This document shows, one piece after another, positions 17,545-25,566 of a stretch of DNA of 56,996 bases (positions are counted from its first letter, which is position 1; each line of letters opens with the position of its first letter). Position numbers and translations under genes: made by a program. The stretch lies in NCBI GenBank assembly GCA_023435305.1, contig JAEYRV010000017.1, forward strand, positions 1-56,996. The letters run 5' to 3'. This DNA is from Bacillota bacterium (GTDB lineage: Bacteria; Bacillota; Clostridia; Acetivibrionales; DTU013). A model generated the notes under the pieces. That model saw only the letters and a list, made by a program, of their open reading frames with translations. It was not told where the DNA came from and made no database searches.

Positions 17545-18657
17545 TCAGTTCCAGTCACCGATGACGTTCTCAACCAGGAACTGCTGTGTATTGATTTTAT
17601 CATCGCTCATGACCTCTCCGGCAGCTACAAGGACATTACCCTTGTTGTCCTTCAATTCTCCGCCAAAGACCTTGATTTTTCCTTCGGCAATATCCTTCTT
17701 TGCCTGTGTGACCTTATCCTGGACATCCTTGGGAACAATGGCATCATTGAAAGGAGACAGTGCCGCAGCTTCTCCGCCTTCATAATAGTAATCGCTGCTC
17801 TTTGATATTCCATCTGCCACAGAAGCGATTATCTTTGTAAAGATAGGCTCGAAGTTCCACATATAGGATGTGATGACCGCTTGGGGAGCAAGCTCCTTCA
17901 TATCGACATTATAGCCTACACAGAAAGCTCCGTTGGCCTGGCATGTCTGAGGGATCGCAGGGGAGGATGCTTCCATACCCATGTATTTGATGCCCTGGTT
18001 GATCAGTGTCAGCGCGCTCTGTGTCTCAAGGTCAACATCATACCAGCTGTTTGCCCAGACTACCTGGACCTTTGCATTGGGGTTTGCATACTTTGCGCCA
18101 AGGGCATAGCCATTTATTGCACCGCGGACCGATGCTTCGGACATACTGGTTGCAAAGCCCAGCAAATCGCTGTCTGCCATCAATGCACTTGCATAGCCTG
18201 CTAAGAACATACCTTCATAGTTGCGGATCTGATAGCCTATAAGATTTTCTGTCTTGTCACCCTGCTGAGCAATTATAACATTAGGATTCTGAGCTGCCAA
18301 CTCGCTAAGGATTGCAGCGTAACCGGCGCTTGCACCGAATATAAGGCTGGCGCCTTCACTGACCAGCGCATCATAAGCATTATTAACCGCTGACTGCTCT
18401 TCAGCAACATTTTCGACTACAAGCAGGTTCTCCTCAGGGATACCCAGCTGCTTCATGGATGCAAGTATGCTCTGGTGTGTCGCCTGGCACCAGCCGCCGT
18501 CATTTACGACGAGTGAGGTGATCTCACCGATCTTGATCTTCGAATAATCGTGGGCTTTAGCTTCGGCCTTCGGTTCTCCGGGGCCTGCACATCCAGCAAG
18601 TATTGAAACAACTAATACCGCCGCCAACAGCAAACTTAGTAATTTTGTCTTTTTCAC
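17545..18657 (-). CDS. BMP-family substrate-binding lipoprotein of a nucleoside ABC transporter
   Basis: 370 residues from a GTG start with GGGGG upstream. A lipoprotein signal peptide ends in LAGC (Cys23 lipidated). The mature part is a basic-membrane-protein/PnrA-like domain: KIGEITSLVVNDGGWCQATH, then GASAGYAAILSELAAQNP, then WYDVDLETQSALTLINQG. BMP proteins bind purine nucleosides at the outer face of the membrane. Two permeases and a double ATPase lie upstream on the same strand, giving the full ABC set equivalent to B. subtilis NupNOPQ. A 40-bp tandem repeat block separates it from the permease gene. Confidence 0.93.
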   Translation of the reverse strand: MKKTKLLSLLLAAVLVVSILAGCAGPGEPKAEAKAHDYSKIKIGEITSLVVNDGGWCQATHQSILASMKQLGIPEENLLVVENVAEEQSAVNNAYDALVSEGASLIFGASAGYAAILSELAAQNPNVIIAQQGDKTENLIGYQIRNYEGMFLAGYASALMADSDLLGFATSMSEASVRGAINGYALGAKYANPNAKVQVVWANSWYDVDLETQSALTLINQGIKYMGMEASSPAIPQTCQANGAFCVGYNVDMKELAPQAVITSYMWNFEPIFTKIIASVADGISKSSDYYYEGGEAAALSPFNDAIVPKDVQDKVTQAKKDIAEGKIKVFGGELKDNKGNVLVAAGEVMSDDKINTQQFLVENVIGDWN

Positions 18658-18722
18658 AACATTTTCCCCCTTTATATTATTCCGGTCCCAATGGTGTCAT
18701 CACCGATTCCCGCCTCCTATAT

Positions 18723-19022
18723 CAGCGTCTTCCCGGTCAAAGCTCCACTCTCCCGTATATATCACCGGTTCTCCCGGTCATAATTCACTCTTACAGTTCC
18801 TTCAACGATCAACCCGGCCGCGACTCACCTGCCCAAATGCTTTATCGGTCCTCGCAGTCGTACTCCATCCATCCGGTCCATTCAACGATCAGCCCGGCCG
18901 TACTTCCACTGCCCAAATGCATCACCGATCCTCCCGGTCGTACCGCGTCCATCCGGTTCATTCACCGATCCTCCCGGTCGTACTTCCCCTGCTCAAATGC
19001 ATCACCGATCCTCCCGGTCGTA
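18723..19022 (-). repeat. Eight 40-bp tandem units across the nupQ stop codon
   Basis: Units recur at exactly 40-bp steps (18723, 18763, 18803, 18843, 18883, 18923, 18963, 19003). Each contains a version of CACCGATCCTCCCGGTCGTA on the plus strand. The unit at 19003 encodes the last residues and stop of the permease (KYDREDR-stop). The three units nearest the stop codon have identical 20-base cores; the others diverge increasingly toward the lipoprotein gene. Alternating fillers suggest an 80-bp higher-order unit in part of the array. This fills most of the 344-base gap between permease and lipoprotein genes. Confidence 0.9.
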
Positions 19023-19931
19023 CTTCCGGCACAATGCTGCCGGCTCGTCCGTGTGTCTCTTGCGGAAATTGGCTGTTGTCAAAATAAACGCCGCTACTGT
19101 CGCAATATACGGCAGCATCCCATAAAACTGCGAAGGCACCCCCGGCAGATATATCTGCATATTCATGCCGACTATGCTGATCCCGCCAAAGAGCAGCGCA
19201 CCCAGAGCAGCCTTGGCCGGATTCCAGCCTGAGAATGCCACCAGCGAAAAGGCTATCCAGCCCTTTCCGCCCGTCATCCCCTCATTCCAGAAGTTCGTAT
19301 ACGACAGCGAAATACATGCTCCGCTAACAGCGCACATAGCACACCCGAACATGATGTAGGCGTACCTGAGCCCGAAAACATTTATGCCGACTGCATCAAG
19401 AGCAGATGGGTTCTCTCCCAGAGCCCGCAGGATCATGCCGGGCTTTGTCCTGTATATGTAAAACATACTCAACGGAATAATGATGTACATCATGTAAACC
19501 AAAAGGTCCTGCTTGAACAATATCTCACCTATCACCGGTATCTGTGAAAGCAGCGGTATCTCGATCTTCTCGAACTTCACCGCAGATGCGATGCCTGTCA
19601 CATTCTTCCCTATGAAGCCGCTCAGGCCGCTTCCGAAAATAAGAAACGCCATACCGCACACTGTCTGATCAGCCTGTAATGTCACCGTAAGAAACGCAAA
19701 TATCAGGCCAAGCAGCGCTCCGACAACAATAACAGCAAGCATGGCCAGCGTTAGGCTGTTAGTGTAATGCACCGTCAGGAAGCCTGAAACCGCCCCCATA
19801 AGCATGATGCCCTCAACACCGAGATTCATGATCCCAGCACGCTGTGAAAAAATTTCACCTGTTGCAGCATACAGTATCGATACTGCATATACAATTGCCG
19901 CGGCGCATATCGAAGTAATTATAGCAATCAT
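19002..19931 (-). CDS. nupQ: Nucleoside ABC transporter permease (NupQ-like)
   Basis: 309 residues, a BPD_transp_2 permease with about eight hydrophobic segments. The conserved loop GEIFSQRAGIMNLGVEGIMLMGA lies near residue 25 and the ATPase-contacting region PGMILRALGENPSALDAVGINV near 165. It is the shorter of two permeases, as in NupP/NupQ and other BMP-type transporters. Its start overlaps the stop of the longer permease by four bases (ATGA). The last codons belong to a 40-bp unit that is repeated downstream of the stop, so the hydrophilic C-terminal tail may be recently altered. Confidence 0.93.
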   Translation of the reverse strand: MIAIITSICAAAIVYAVSILYAATGEIFSQRAGIMNLGVEGIMLMGAVSGFLTVHYTNSLTLAMLAVIVVGALLGLIFAFLTVTLQADQTVCGMAFLIFGSGLSGFIGKNVTGIASAVKFEKIEIPLLSQIPVIGEILFKQDLLVYMMYIIIPLSMFYIYRTKPGMILRALGENPSALDAVGINVFGLRYAYIMFGCAMCAVSGACISLSYTNFWNEGMTGGKGWIAFSLVAFSGWNPAKAALGALLFGGISIVGMNMQIYLPGVPSQFYGMLPYIATVAAFILTTANFRKRHTDEPAALCRKYDREDR

Positions 19932-21139
19932 TGTGCAGCTCCTTCTGTTTTACTTGGACTTATCTCATTTTTTCCGGTGTCGTAGCTGGTGTCGTAGCTG
20001 GTGTTGTTGCCGATGTTGTTACCTGTACTGTTGCCGGTGTTGTTGTCGGTATTGTTACCTGTACTGTTGCCGGTGTTGCCGCCCCTGCCTATCGATATCT
20101 TGTACCGGTTCAAAAACTCACCGGCAATGACAAATATCATTATACTTCCCTGCAGCATCGTTGCTATCTGCGATGGAACCCCCATTATCTGCACCGCAGC
20201 GCTGCTGTTCTTGAGTCCGCCCAACAGAATGGAAACAATTATTACTGCAATGGGATTGAATTGGCTCAAATAGGCGACCACGATGCCGGTGTAGCCATTT
20301 CCTCCGGGGAGCTGGGCCTGCACCCTGTGCACTATGCCCGTGATCTGCACAAAACCGGCAAGGCCTGCAATAGCTCCGCTGAGAGCCATTACAAGCAAAA
20401 TATTCTTCTTTACGTTGATTCCTGCATACTCGGCTGACCTGATGCTATTCCTGATGACTCCGATCTGATATCCCGGAACAGTGTATTTATAGAATGCGAA
20501 TAAGAGAGCCGCAATAACTATCGCAACGATGATACCGGAATTGATCCCCGGATTTCCCATGTTGGGCAGGAACATCCCTGCAGGTATTATCTCCGATATC
20601 GCAGAAGTCTGCTTTGGAGCCATCCATGGGCCATAGCACAGGTAATCCATAAAAAGCAGCGCTATATAGTTCAGCATTAATGTAATAATTGTTTCATTGA
20701 CATTCCAATATGCCTTCAACGCTGCTGCGATCAGCGCCCAAAGCGCACCGCCTGCCGCACACAGCACAAACATCACAAGCAATCCCCACGGCGCAGGCAT
20801 CTCAGGGGCAAACAATGCAAATCCGCCGCCGAGTATGGCTCCCATAGCATATTGGCCTTCTGCACCTATGTTATTCAAATTCATCCTGAACGCCACCGAA
20901 ACACTCAGTCCGCAAAACATCAAAGGAAGCGCTGCTTTTATGCTTCCGCTGATACCGCGCATATTCAGAAATGAGTATGAGATCATTTTAGAGTAGACGG
21001 CAATGGGATCAAAGCCCACTGCAATGATCAGGATAGAGCTGAATGCCAGTCCGAGCAGAACAAAAATAATGGAATTCAGAATCTTGCTTCCAAGGGGCAC
21101 TACCTGTCTTTTTTCAATATTGATCGTTCCGATCCTCAT
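19928..21139 (-). CDS. nupP: Nucleoside ABC transporter permease (NupP-like) with repeat tail
   Basis: The ATG at 21139 has CAGGAG seven bases upstream and is preferred over an upstream TTG, giving 403 residues. It is a BPD_transp_2 permease: LGFDPIAVY-like start, NLNNIGAEGQYAMGAILGG, GVIRNSIRSAEYAGINV, then PGGNGYTGIVVAYLSQFNP. The C-terminal about 50 residues are an Asn/Thr/Gly repeat (NTGNSTGNNTDNNTGN and similar) that is not part of the family and ends in a Lys/Ser tail. The DNA here (about 19990-20080) is a short-period minisatellite kept in frame. Confidence 0.92.
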   Translation of the reverse strand: MRIGTINIEKRQVVPLGSKILNSIIFVLLGLAFSSILIIAVGFDPIAVYSKMISYSFLNMRGISGSIKAALPLMFCGLSVSVAFRMNLNNIGAEGQYAMGAILGGGFALFAPEMPAPWGLLVMFVLCAAGGALWALIAAALKAYWNVNETIITLMLNYIALLFMDYLCYGPWMAPKQTSAISEIIPAGMFLPNMGNPGINSGIIVAIVIAALLFAFYKYTVPGYQIGVIRNSIRSAEYAGINVKKNILLVMALSGAIAGLAGFVQITGIVHRVQAQLPGGNGYTGIVVAYLSQFNPIAVIIVSILLGGLKNSSAAVQIMGVPSQIATMLQGSIMIFVIAGEFLNRYKISIGRGGNTGNSTGNNTDNNTGNSTGNNIGNNTSYDTSYDTGKNEISPSKTEGAAQ

Positions 21140-21237
21140 AGTTTTCTCCTGCAACCGGTTTCTATCAAACCAAATCCCCGGGCTTTAATGCGCGGTGATC
21201 CTCATTCATGCTCACCCGACATCATTCACAGCGATCC

Positions 21238-22752
21238 TCATGCATGCTCGCCTGACATCATTCGTCCGATCTCGTCATAATCCGTTTCCGATGTATTTCT
21301 GATACCCATCAGCTTCCCATCGCACAAGACGGCGACCCTATCGGACATCTCGAAAATCTCATCCAGTTCCTCTGATATGAGAAGCACACATGCTCCCCTG
21401 TTACTCTGATCCGCCAGTATGTTATTTATAGCCTCCGTCGCCCCAATATCCAGCCCGCGGACCGGATAGGCCGCTACTACCAATGCCGGAGCTCCGTTTA
21501 TTTCCCTACCCACCAGCAGCTTCTGCTGGTTTCCGCCTGACATCATGCTCACAGGCAGGTCTGTTCCGCCATTTCTGATATCATACCGGTCGACATATTC
21601 ATCGGCGGCAGCCATGATGCGCTTGCTTCTCAATATACCGAGCCTGCTGAACTCAGGCCTTCTGAAGTCTTTTAGAATCGCGTTTTGCATTATATCCATC
21701 TCAGGGATCAGACCCATTTTCAACCTGTCTTCGGGAATAAATGAGATTCCTGCTGATATTCTCTGTTTTGCATTTGTTTTAGTGAGATCGTTGCCATTCA
21801 TGATTATTCTTCCGGAGGTGACCTTCCGCAGTCCCGCAAGGGCTTCGGCAAGCTCCCGCTGTCCGCTTCCGGCGACTCCGGCTATGGCGAATATTTCTCC
21901 AGGATGCAGCTCGAAGGATACGTCATGGAGCGCTGTCAGCCCTTTGTCGTTCTTTACACTGAGGCTGTCGATCTCCACCATTGATTTTGCTTTTTCCCGG
22001 ACGGGCTTGCGTGTCGTCTTGTCCAATACTCTCGAACCAATGACTGCCTTCGTCAGACGTTCAATGGTTGCATCTGCAGCCAGCATTTCATCTTCCACTC
22101 TTCCGCCCTTCAATACAGTTATGCGGTCTGAGTTTTCCATTACCTCATTCATTTTGTGGGATATGAAAATAACGGCTTTTCCGCTGTCCGCCATCTTCCG
22201 GAGCGTTTTGAACATTTCGCGGGCCTCCTGCGGTGTCAGTACGGCAGACGGCTCGTCCAGTATCATTATCTCGCAATCTCTGCAAAGCAGCTTCATTATC
22301 TCGACCCTCTGCTGCTCGCCCACCGACAGCTGCCATACCTTTGCGCCAGGATCGACCTGCAGGCCGAATTTCTCAGAAAGTGCCCGGATAGAATCCTCCA
22401 TTTTAGCCTTATTTAAAATAAAGCTGCATTTGCCGATGCACAGGAATATATTCTCCGCCACAGAAAGCGTCGGGATAAGCTCGAAGTGCTGGTGTACCAT
22501 TCCAATACCGAGTTCAACGGCTTGCTTGGGGGTTTTTATCGAGGCTTTTTTACCTTTATAAAGTATCTCACCGGAATTTGGCTTGTAAATGCCCAGCAAT
22601 ATGTTCATAAGAGTACTTTTTCCCGCGCCGTTTTCGCCCAGCAGCGCATGGATCTCACCCTTGTAAAGACGCAGGCTCACATTATCGTTGGCCAGTGTTC
22701 TGCCAAATCTTTTCGTAATGCCTCTCATTTCCAATAAAGCCGGTTTTTCCAT
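21238..22752 (-). CDS. nupO: Nucleoside ABC transporter, double ATPase subunit (NupO-like)
   Basis: The start at 22752 has GGAGG seven bases upstream; an open frame to 22836 lacks such a site. The 504-residue protein contains two ABC ATPase domains in tandem. The first has GENGAGKSTLMNIL, LSVGEQQRVEI and MILDEPSAVLTP. The second has GVAGSGQRELAEAL, MSGGNQQKLLVGRE and AAYPVRGLDIGA. The second domain lacks a standard Walker A lysine and Walker B acidic pair, as is normal in the sugar/nucleoside CUT2-like ATPases. It is the first gene of the operon, directly after a guanine-type riboswitch and terminator. Confidence 0.94.
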   Translation of the reverse strand: MEKPALLEMRGITKRFGRTLANDNVSLRLYKGEIHALLGENGAGKSTLMNILLGIYKPNSGEILYKGKKASIKTPKQAVELGIGMVHQHFELIPTLSVAENIFLCIGKCSFILNKAKMEDSIRALSEKFGLQVDPGAKVWQLSVGEQQRVEIMKLLCRDCEIMILDEPSAVLTPQEAREMFKTLRKMADSGKAVIFISHKMNEVMENSDRITVLKGGRVEDEMLAADATIERLTKAVIGSRVLDKTTRKPVREKAKSMVEIDSLSVKNDKGLTALHDVSFELHPGEIFAIAGVAGSGQRELAEALAGLRKVTSGRIIMNGNDLTKTNAKQRISAGISFIPEDRLKMGLIPEMDIMQNAILKDFRRPEFSRLGILRSKRIMAAADEYVDRYDIRNGGTDLPVSMMSGGNQQKLLVGREINGAPALVVAAYPVRGLDIGATEAINNILADQSNRGACVLLISEELDEIFEMSDRVAVLCDGKLMGIRNTSETDYDEIGRMMSGEHA

Positions 22753-22872
22753 TACAAACCTCCGTCTGCCGGACCTGGGTGAAAAACGATTGTATGATAA
22801 AACAAAAAAGGACAGAGAAGCTAGTGCTCTATCCATTTATACTCACAGTTTCAATTATTATGTAAACTTTCC

Positions 22873-22910
22873 AAAAAGCCCGCATCATTTAACAAACGAT
22901 TGGCTTGGCT
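22873..22910 (-). terminator. Riboswitch-controlled intrinsic terminator
   Basis: On the minus strand AAGCC-A-ATCGTTT pairs with AAATGAT-GCG-GGCTT around GTT and is followed by TTTTT. It lies between the purine aptamer and the transporter ATPase gene, the normal position of the expression platform in an OFF-type guanine riboswitch. Confidence 0.75.
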
Positions 22911-22944
22911 TCTTCAGTCCGCATATAACAGAACCGCCCCGGAG

Positions 22945-23016
22945 ACACTATAGCGTAGGTAATTTACGGTTACCACGTAGATACTTCCACACCATATAAG
23001 TGGATTAATATAGTAC
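22945..23016 (-). promoter_or_regulatory. Purine riboswitch aptamer, guanine type
   Basis: The minus strand shows the conserved purine aptamer elements in order: P1 ACTATA, J1/2 TTAATC, P2 with loop TATATGG, J2/3 AAGTATCTAC, P3 with loop CCGTAAA, then J3/1 and P1 TATAGT. The specificity base immediately before the 3' P1 strand (position 74 equivalent, plus-strand base 22953) is C. This predicts guanine, hypoxanthine or xanthine rather than adenine. One J2/3 base differs from the usual TTT (TAT). A terminator follows, so ligand should switch transporter expression off. Confidence 0.9.
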
Positions 23017-23042
23017 TATTATTCTATAAAATTTTCGAAAAC

Positions 23043-23071
23043 AGTTTACCATGGCCGCCGTATTATGTCAA
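23043..23071 (-). promoter_or_regulatory. Promoter of the nup-ade operon
   Basis: Perfect -35 TTGACA (23066-23071) and -10 TAAACT (23043-23048) with a 17-base spacer on the minus strand. Transcription would start about 20 bases before the riboswitch aptamer. Confidence 0.7.
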
Positions 23072-23094
23072 GCTGCACAACCCATGCCCGCCAA

Positions 23095-23337
23095 TCACTG
23101 ATCGGCCGATTTTCTATCGGCTATCTGCTGATTATGCTGACTTTCTGTCGACTTTTTGCCAACTTTCTGCTGACATCCGCCGAATCTGCGTCTGCTCTCC
23201 GCCGATTTTCTACCGGCTATCTGCCGATTTCCCACTGACATTCTGCCGATTCTCCACCGACTTACCACCGACAATCGACCGATTCTGCATCGGCTATCTG
23301 CCACTTTCCCTAAGATTATCCACCGCTGATCGGCTCA
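23095..23337 (-). repeat. Degenerate CCGATTTTCTACCGGC-type tandem repeats after the MtmB-like gene
   Basis: This 243-base stretch directly after the stop at 23338 is built from imperfect copies of CGATTTTCTATCGGCTATCTGC and shorter CCGAC or CTGCCGA pieces. An open frame within it (23095-23304) encodes only Arg/Ser-rich low-complexity sequence without a ribosome binding site and is not called as a gene. It ends just upstream of the nup promoter. Confidence 0.75.
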
Positions 23338-24714
23338 TCAAATCTCAAGTCCTAAAGCTCTCAGCTCTTCCTTAACCTCATCGTACATACTCTGCCATTG
23401 TGGCAACGGTGTGACCGTGCCCATATCATAAGCCTCATCAAACCTTTTCCCCGTATATTTTTCGGGCTGGCTGAAGATGTGCTCATATTTTTCAAGTAAT
23501 TTAAGAACCATCTCATTTGCAGTCTCCCTGGTGATCCCCTGCCTTGAGACAGCCTTACCAACCTCTCCCATAAGCCTGGCTTCAAGTCCGGTGCCGTTGG
23601 GTTCCCTGCCGTCAGCCGCACCTACACCCTCCAGGTGTCCACCGCTGACAGTAACTACTATGGCATTAGCTGCTACTTCATACAACAACTCTTTTGTCAT
23701 TGCTCCGCTCTTTGGCCAAATATCGCAGACAATGATAGCCGGCGCATTCTCTGCAAATGTCTGACATAAAACAGATTGCAGCCACAGACAGCCCCTTGCT
23801 GTAGTAGCGACATCTCTGATATGTATAGGATGGCACAGATGGTAGTCTGCCAGGCAGATAAGATTGGCTGCCATGATAGACGCAATCATTACGACAGTAG
23901 CGCCGGGAGCATCGCCGCCCAAGCCTCCGACCATAGAGCAGGCCAAAGAAGCATTTTTCATACCATAATCAAGGGAATATGCTGCTCTCAGTATATTTCC
24001 GTTATCCATCATCAGCTCGTTGAACATGGCTATCAGATGGGAATCACATGGACGAAGCCTTTTTTCACTTGCAGCCGCCAGATCCCCAACCTCCGTAACA
24101 GCGCTTTCAGCCGCCAGCATTCCCATGCCCGGCCTACCTGCAGCGCTAAGGGCTTTACGCAGATATTCCAGCTCACGGCATGTTGCGAGCAACTCTGTGG
24201 GATGATTCCTTACCACCTGGAATCCGTCCACATCCACCAGCGACCCACAGGTCAGCAGATCTATCACAGGCTCCTTTGCGTAGCTCAACACGTTTTCATA
24301 GAAGATTTTCTCTGGCGTCGGGCAGCCAGGATTTCCGGCCCAGACAGCAGGATCTCTTTTATCTTCGATCTTGCGTGCATAGAGCGTATAGGCATCCTTG
24401 CCTTCTCCCATTACAAGCTCCGTCTTCATAGACCTCAGGCCTTCATCTATCTCTTCCTCGGAGAACTGTATGATGCGGCTTGTAGACATATTGTATATCC
24501 CGGTTCTGCAAATCAGCTTTTTACCTGCTTCAAACAGCTGATCCAGCAGCTTTTTATCAGAAGGGATCAATACATTTTTATCCCATGAAAAATCGTATTC
24601 ATCCACCAGGTCTCTGACTTCGGTAATTATGTAATCTACATCCCAATCGTCCTTGCTGACTTTGGGTCCGGTATTGCTTCTTTCACAAAGCTCCAGGTAT
24701 TTTCTCGTATCCAT
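23338..24714 (-). CDS. MtmB-family methylamine methyltransferase homolog lacking pyrrolysine
   Basis: 458 residues, the same length as archaeal monomethylamine methyltransferase MtmB, and colinear with it throughout as I remember that sequence. Matching landmarks are GIYNMSTSRII-FSEEEI, AGRPGMG, TGLEARLMGEVGKA, MGTVTP and a C-terminal LGL. MtmB has pyrrolysine (UAG) right after GRPGMGV. Here the equivalent residue is Leu200, codon CTG at 24115-24117. The acidic motif that holds Glu259 in MtmB is also altered (VGGLGGDAP). Without Pyl it cannot do the known methylamine chemistry; a role on another methylated compound is possible, as in the non-Pyl MttB family. No corrinoid protein, pyl genes or cobalamin riboswitch are nearby. 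Confidence 0.82.
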   Translation of the reverse strand: MDTRKYLELCERSNTGPKVSKDDWDVDYIITEVRDLVDEYDFSWDKNVLIPSDKKLLDQLFEAGKKLICRTGIYNMSTSRIIQFSEEEIDEGLRSMKTELVMGEGKDAYTLYARKIEDKRDPAVWAGNPGCPTPEKIFYENVLSYAKEPVIDLLTCGSLVDVDGFQVVRNHPTELLATCRELEYLRKALSAAGRPGMGMLAAESAVTEVGDLAAASEKRLRPCDSHLIAMFNELMMDNGNILRAAYSLDYGMKNASLACSMVGGLGGDAPGATVVMIASIMAANLICLADYHLCHPIHIRDVATTARGCLWLQSVLCQTFAENAPAIIVCDIWPKSGAMTKELLYEVAANAIVVTVSGGHLEGVGAADGREPNGTGLEARLMGEVGKAVSRQGITRETANEMVLKLLEKYEHIFSQPEKYTGKRFDEAYDMGTVTPLPQWQSMYDEVKEELRALGLEI

Positions 24715-24806
24715 TCTCGTCCCTCCGCTGATATCTATAAAATCAGAAGCCTGTATTGCAAATGACAGCTATGAAATCTTTCTCTGCTTAACTGAACAAT
24801 GACAGT

Positions 24807-24834
24807 ATTATAACATTATTCGACACTTTTTCAA
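24807..24834 (-). promoter_or_regulatory. Extended -10 promoter of the MtmB-like gene
   Basis: TTGAAA (24829-24834), a 16-base spacer and TATAAT (24807-24812) with TGT directly before it, giving an extended -10. The leader to the ATG is about 85 bases. I see no cobalamin-riboswitch or T-box motif in it. Confidence 0.75.
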
Positions 24835-24992
24835 TAGCGAGTTCAGGCTAAATCCTAGCACCTAACCAAAATGTTGTTAACAAAGTAAATCCTACCTCCT
24901 GTATGGAGTATTTTCAATAGAACTAACCCCAGCAAATCCCTCATGTTGTATTTGTCCTAATAAAGATTCTTGCTGCCCGAACGAAATTGCTG

Positions 24993-25369
24993 ATAGGGGC
25001 AGCTCACCCCGGTCAAACTGGATGGAATTTCAATTAGGGGCTGCTCACCCCAGTCAAACTGGATAGAATTTCAATTAGGGGCAGCACACATCGGTCAAAC
25101 TGGATGGAATTTCAATTAGGGGCTGCTCACCCCTGTCAAACTGGATGGAATTTCAATTAGGGGCTGCTCACCCCAGTCAAACTGGATGGAATTTCAATTA
25201 GGGGCTGCTCACCCCAGTCAAACTGGATGGAATTTCAATTAGGGGCAGCATGACTGCTCATTTTCTTGAAATTAATCCATATTTGGAATACATAATTCGG
25301 GTTTTCCTATGTTATGTCATCATGTTATTGCAAAAATTCTGCCCCTAATTGAAAAATCATCCAAGTAGA
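24993..25369. repeat. 41-bp tandem array A with terminal inverted copy
   Basis: Six cores of GGAATTTCAATTAGGGGC recur at exact 41-bp steps (CAATTAG at 25031, 25072, 25113, 25154, 25195, 25236). Near-constant filler TGCTCACCCCAGTCAAAC lies between them. About 93 bases after the last core an inverted copy, TGCCCCTAATTGAAAAATCATCC, lies at 25340-25362. The same layout occurs at 37399-37804. Fillers are the same within the array, so it is not a CRISPR array. It lies in an 850-base gene-free gap. Flanking 24835-24992 and 25370-25566 show no further clear feature beyond presumed promoter DNA of the next gene. Confidence 0.92.
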
Positions 25370-25566
25370 TTTTATAACCCTGCTGGAGACACGGAGATGA
25401 CTGATTAACATTCGGACTACTTCGTCACCGCCCACGATCCTGAGGGTGTATGTGCCCTCGCAAATAAAAGCTTGAAAGAAGAGTCAGCAGATAACAACCT
25501 GGCATCAACAAAGCTCTCATTTATGTGATATTATAGTAGAATAATATGTATTCGGGGGTGCCGTCT

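Noticed and set aside
18603..19232. Plus-strand open frame of about 209 residues
   Set aside because: Translates the 40-bp repeats and the antisense of nupQ; low complexity and antisense to a well-supported operon.
23095..23304. 69-residue Arg/Ser-rich open frame
   Set aside because: Lies entirely in degenerate repeats and lacks a ribosome binding site.
24115..24117. In-frame UAG (pyrrolysine) in the MtmB-like gene
   Set aside because: The codon at the Pyl position reads CTG on the coding strand and the frame is open throughout without readthrough.
24715..24850. Cobalamin riboswitch upstream of the MtmB-like gene
   Set aside because: No B12-box-like GCCACTG motif or space for the aptamer between promoter and ATG.
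24993..25247. CRISPR array
   Set aside because: Period is constant at 41 bp, but the fillers between cores are nearly identical and no cas genes are present.
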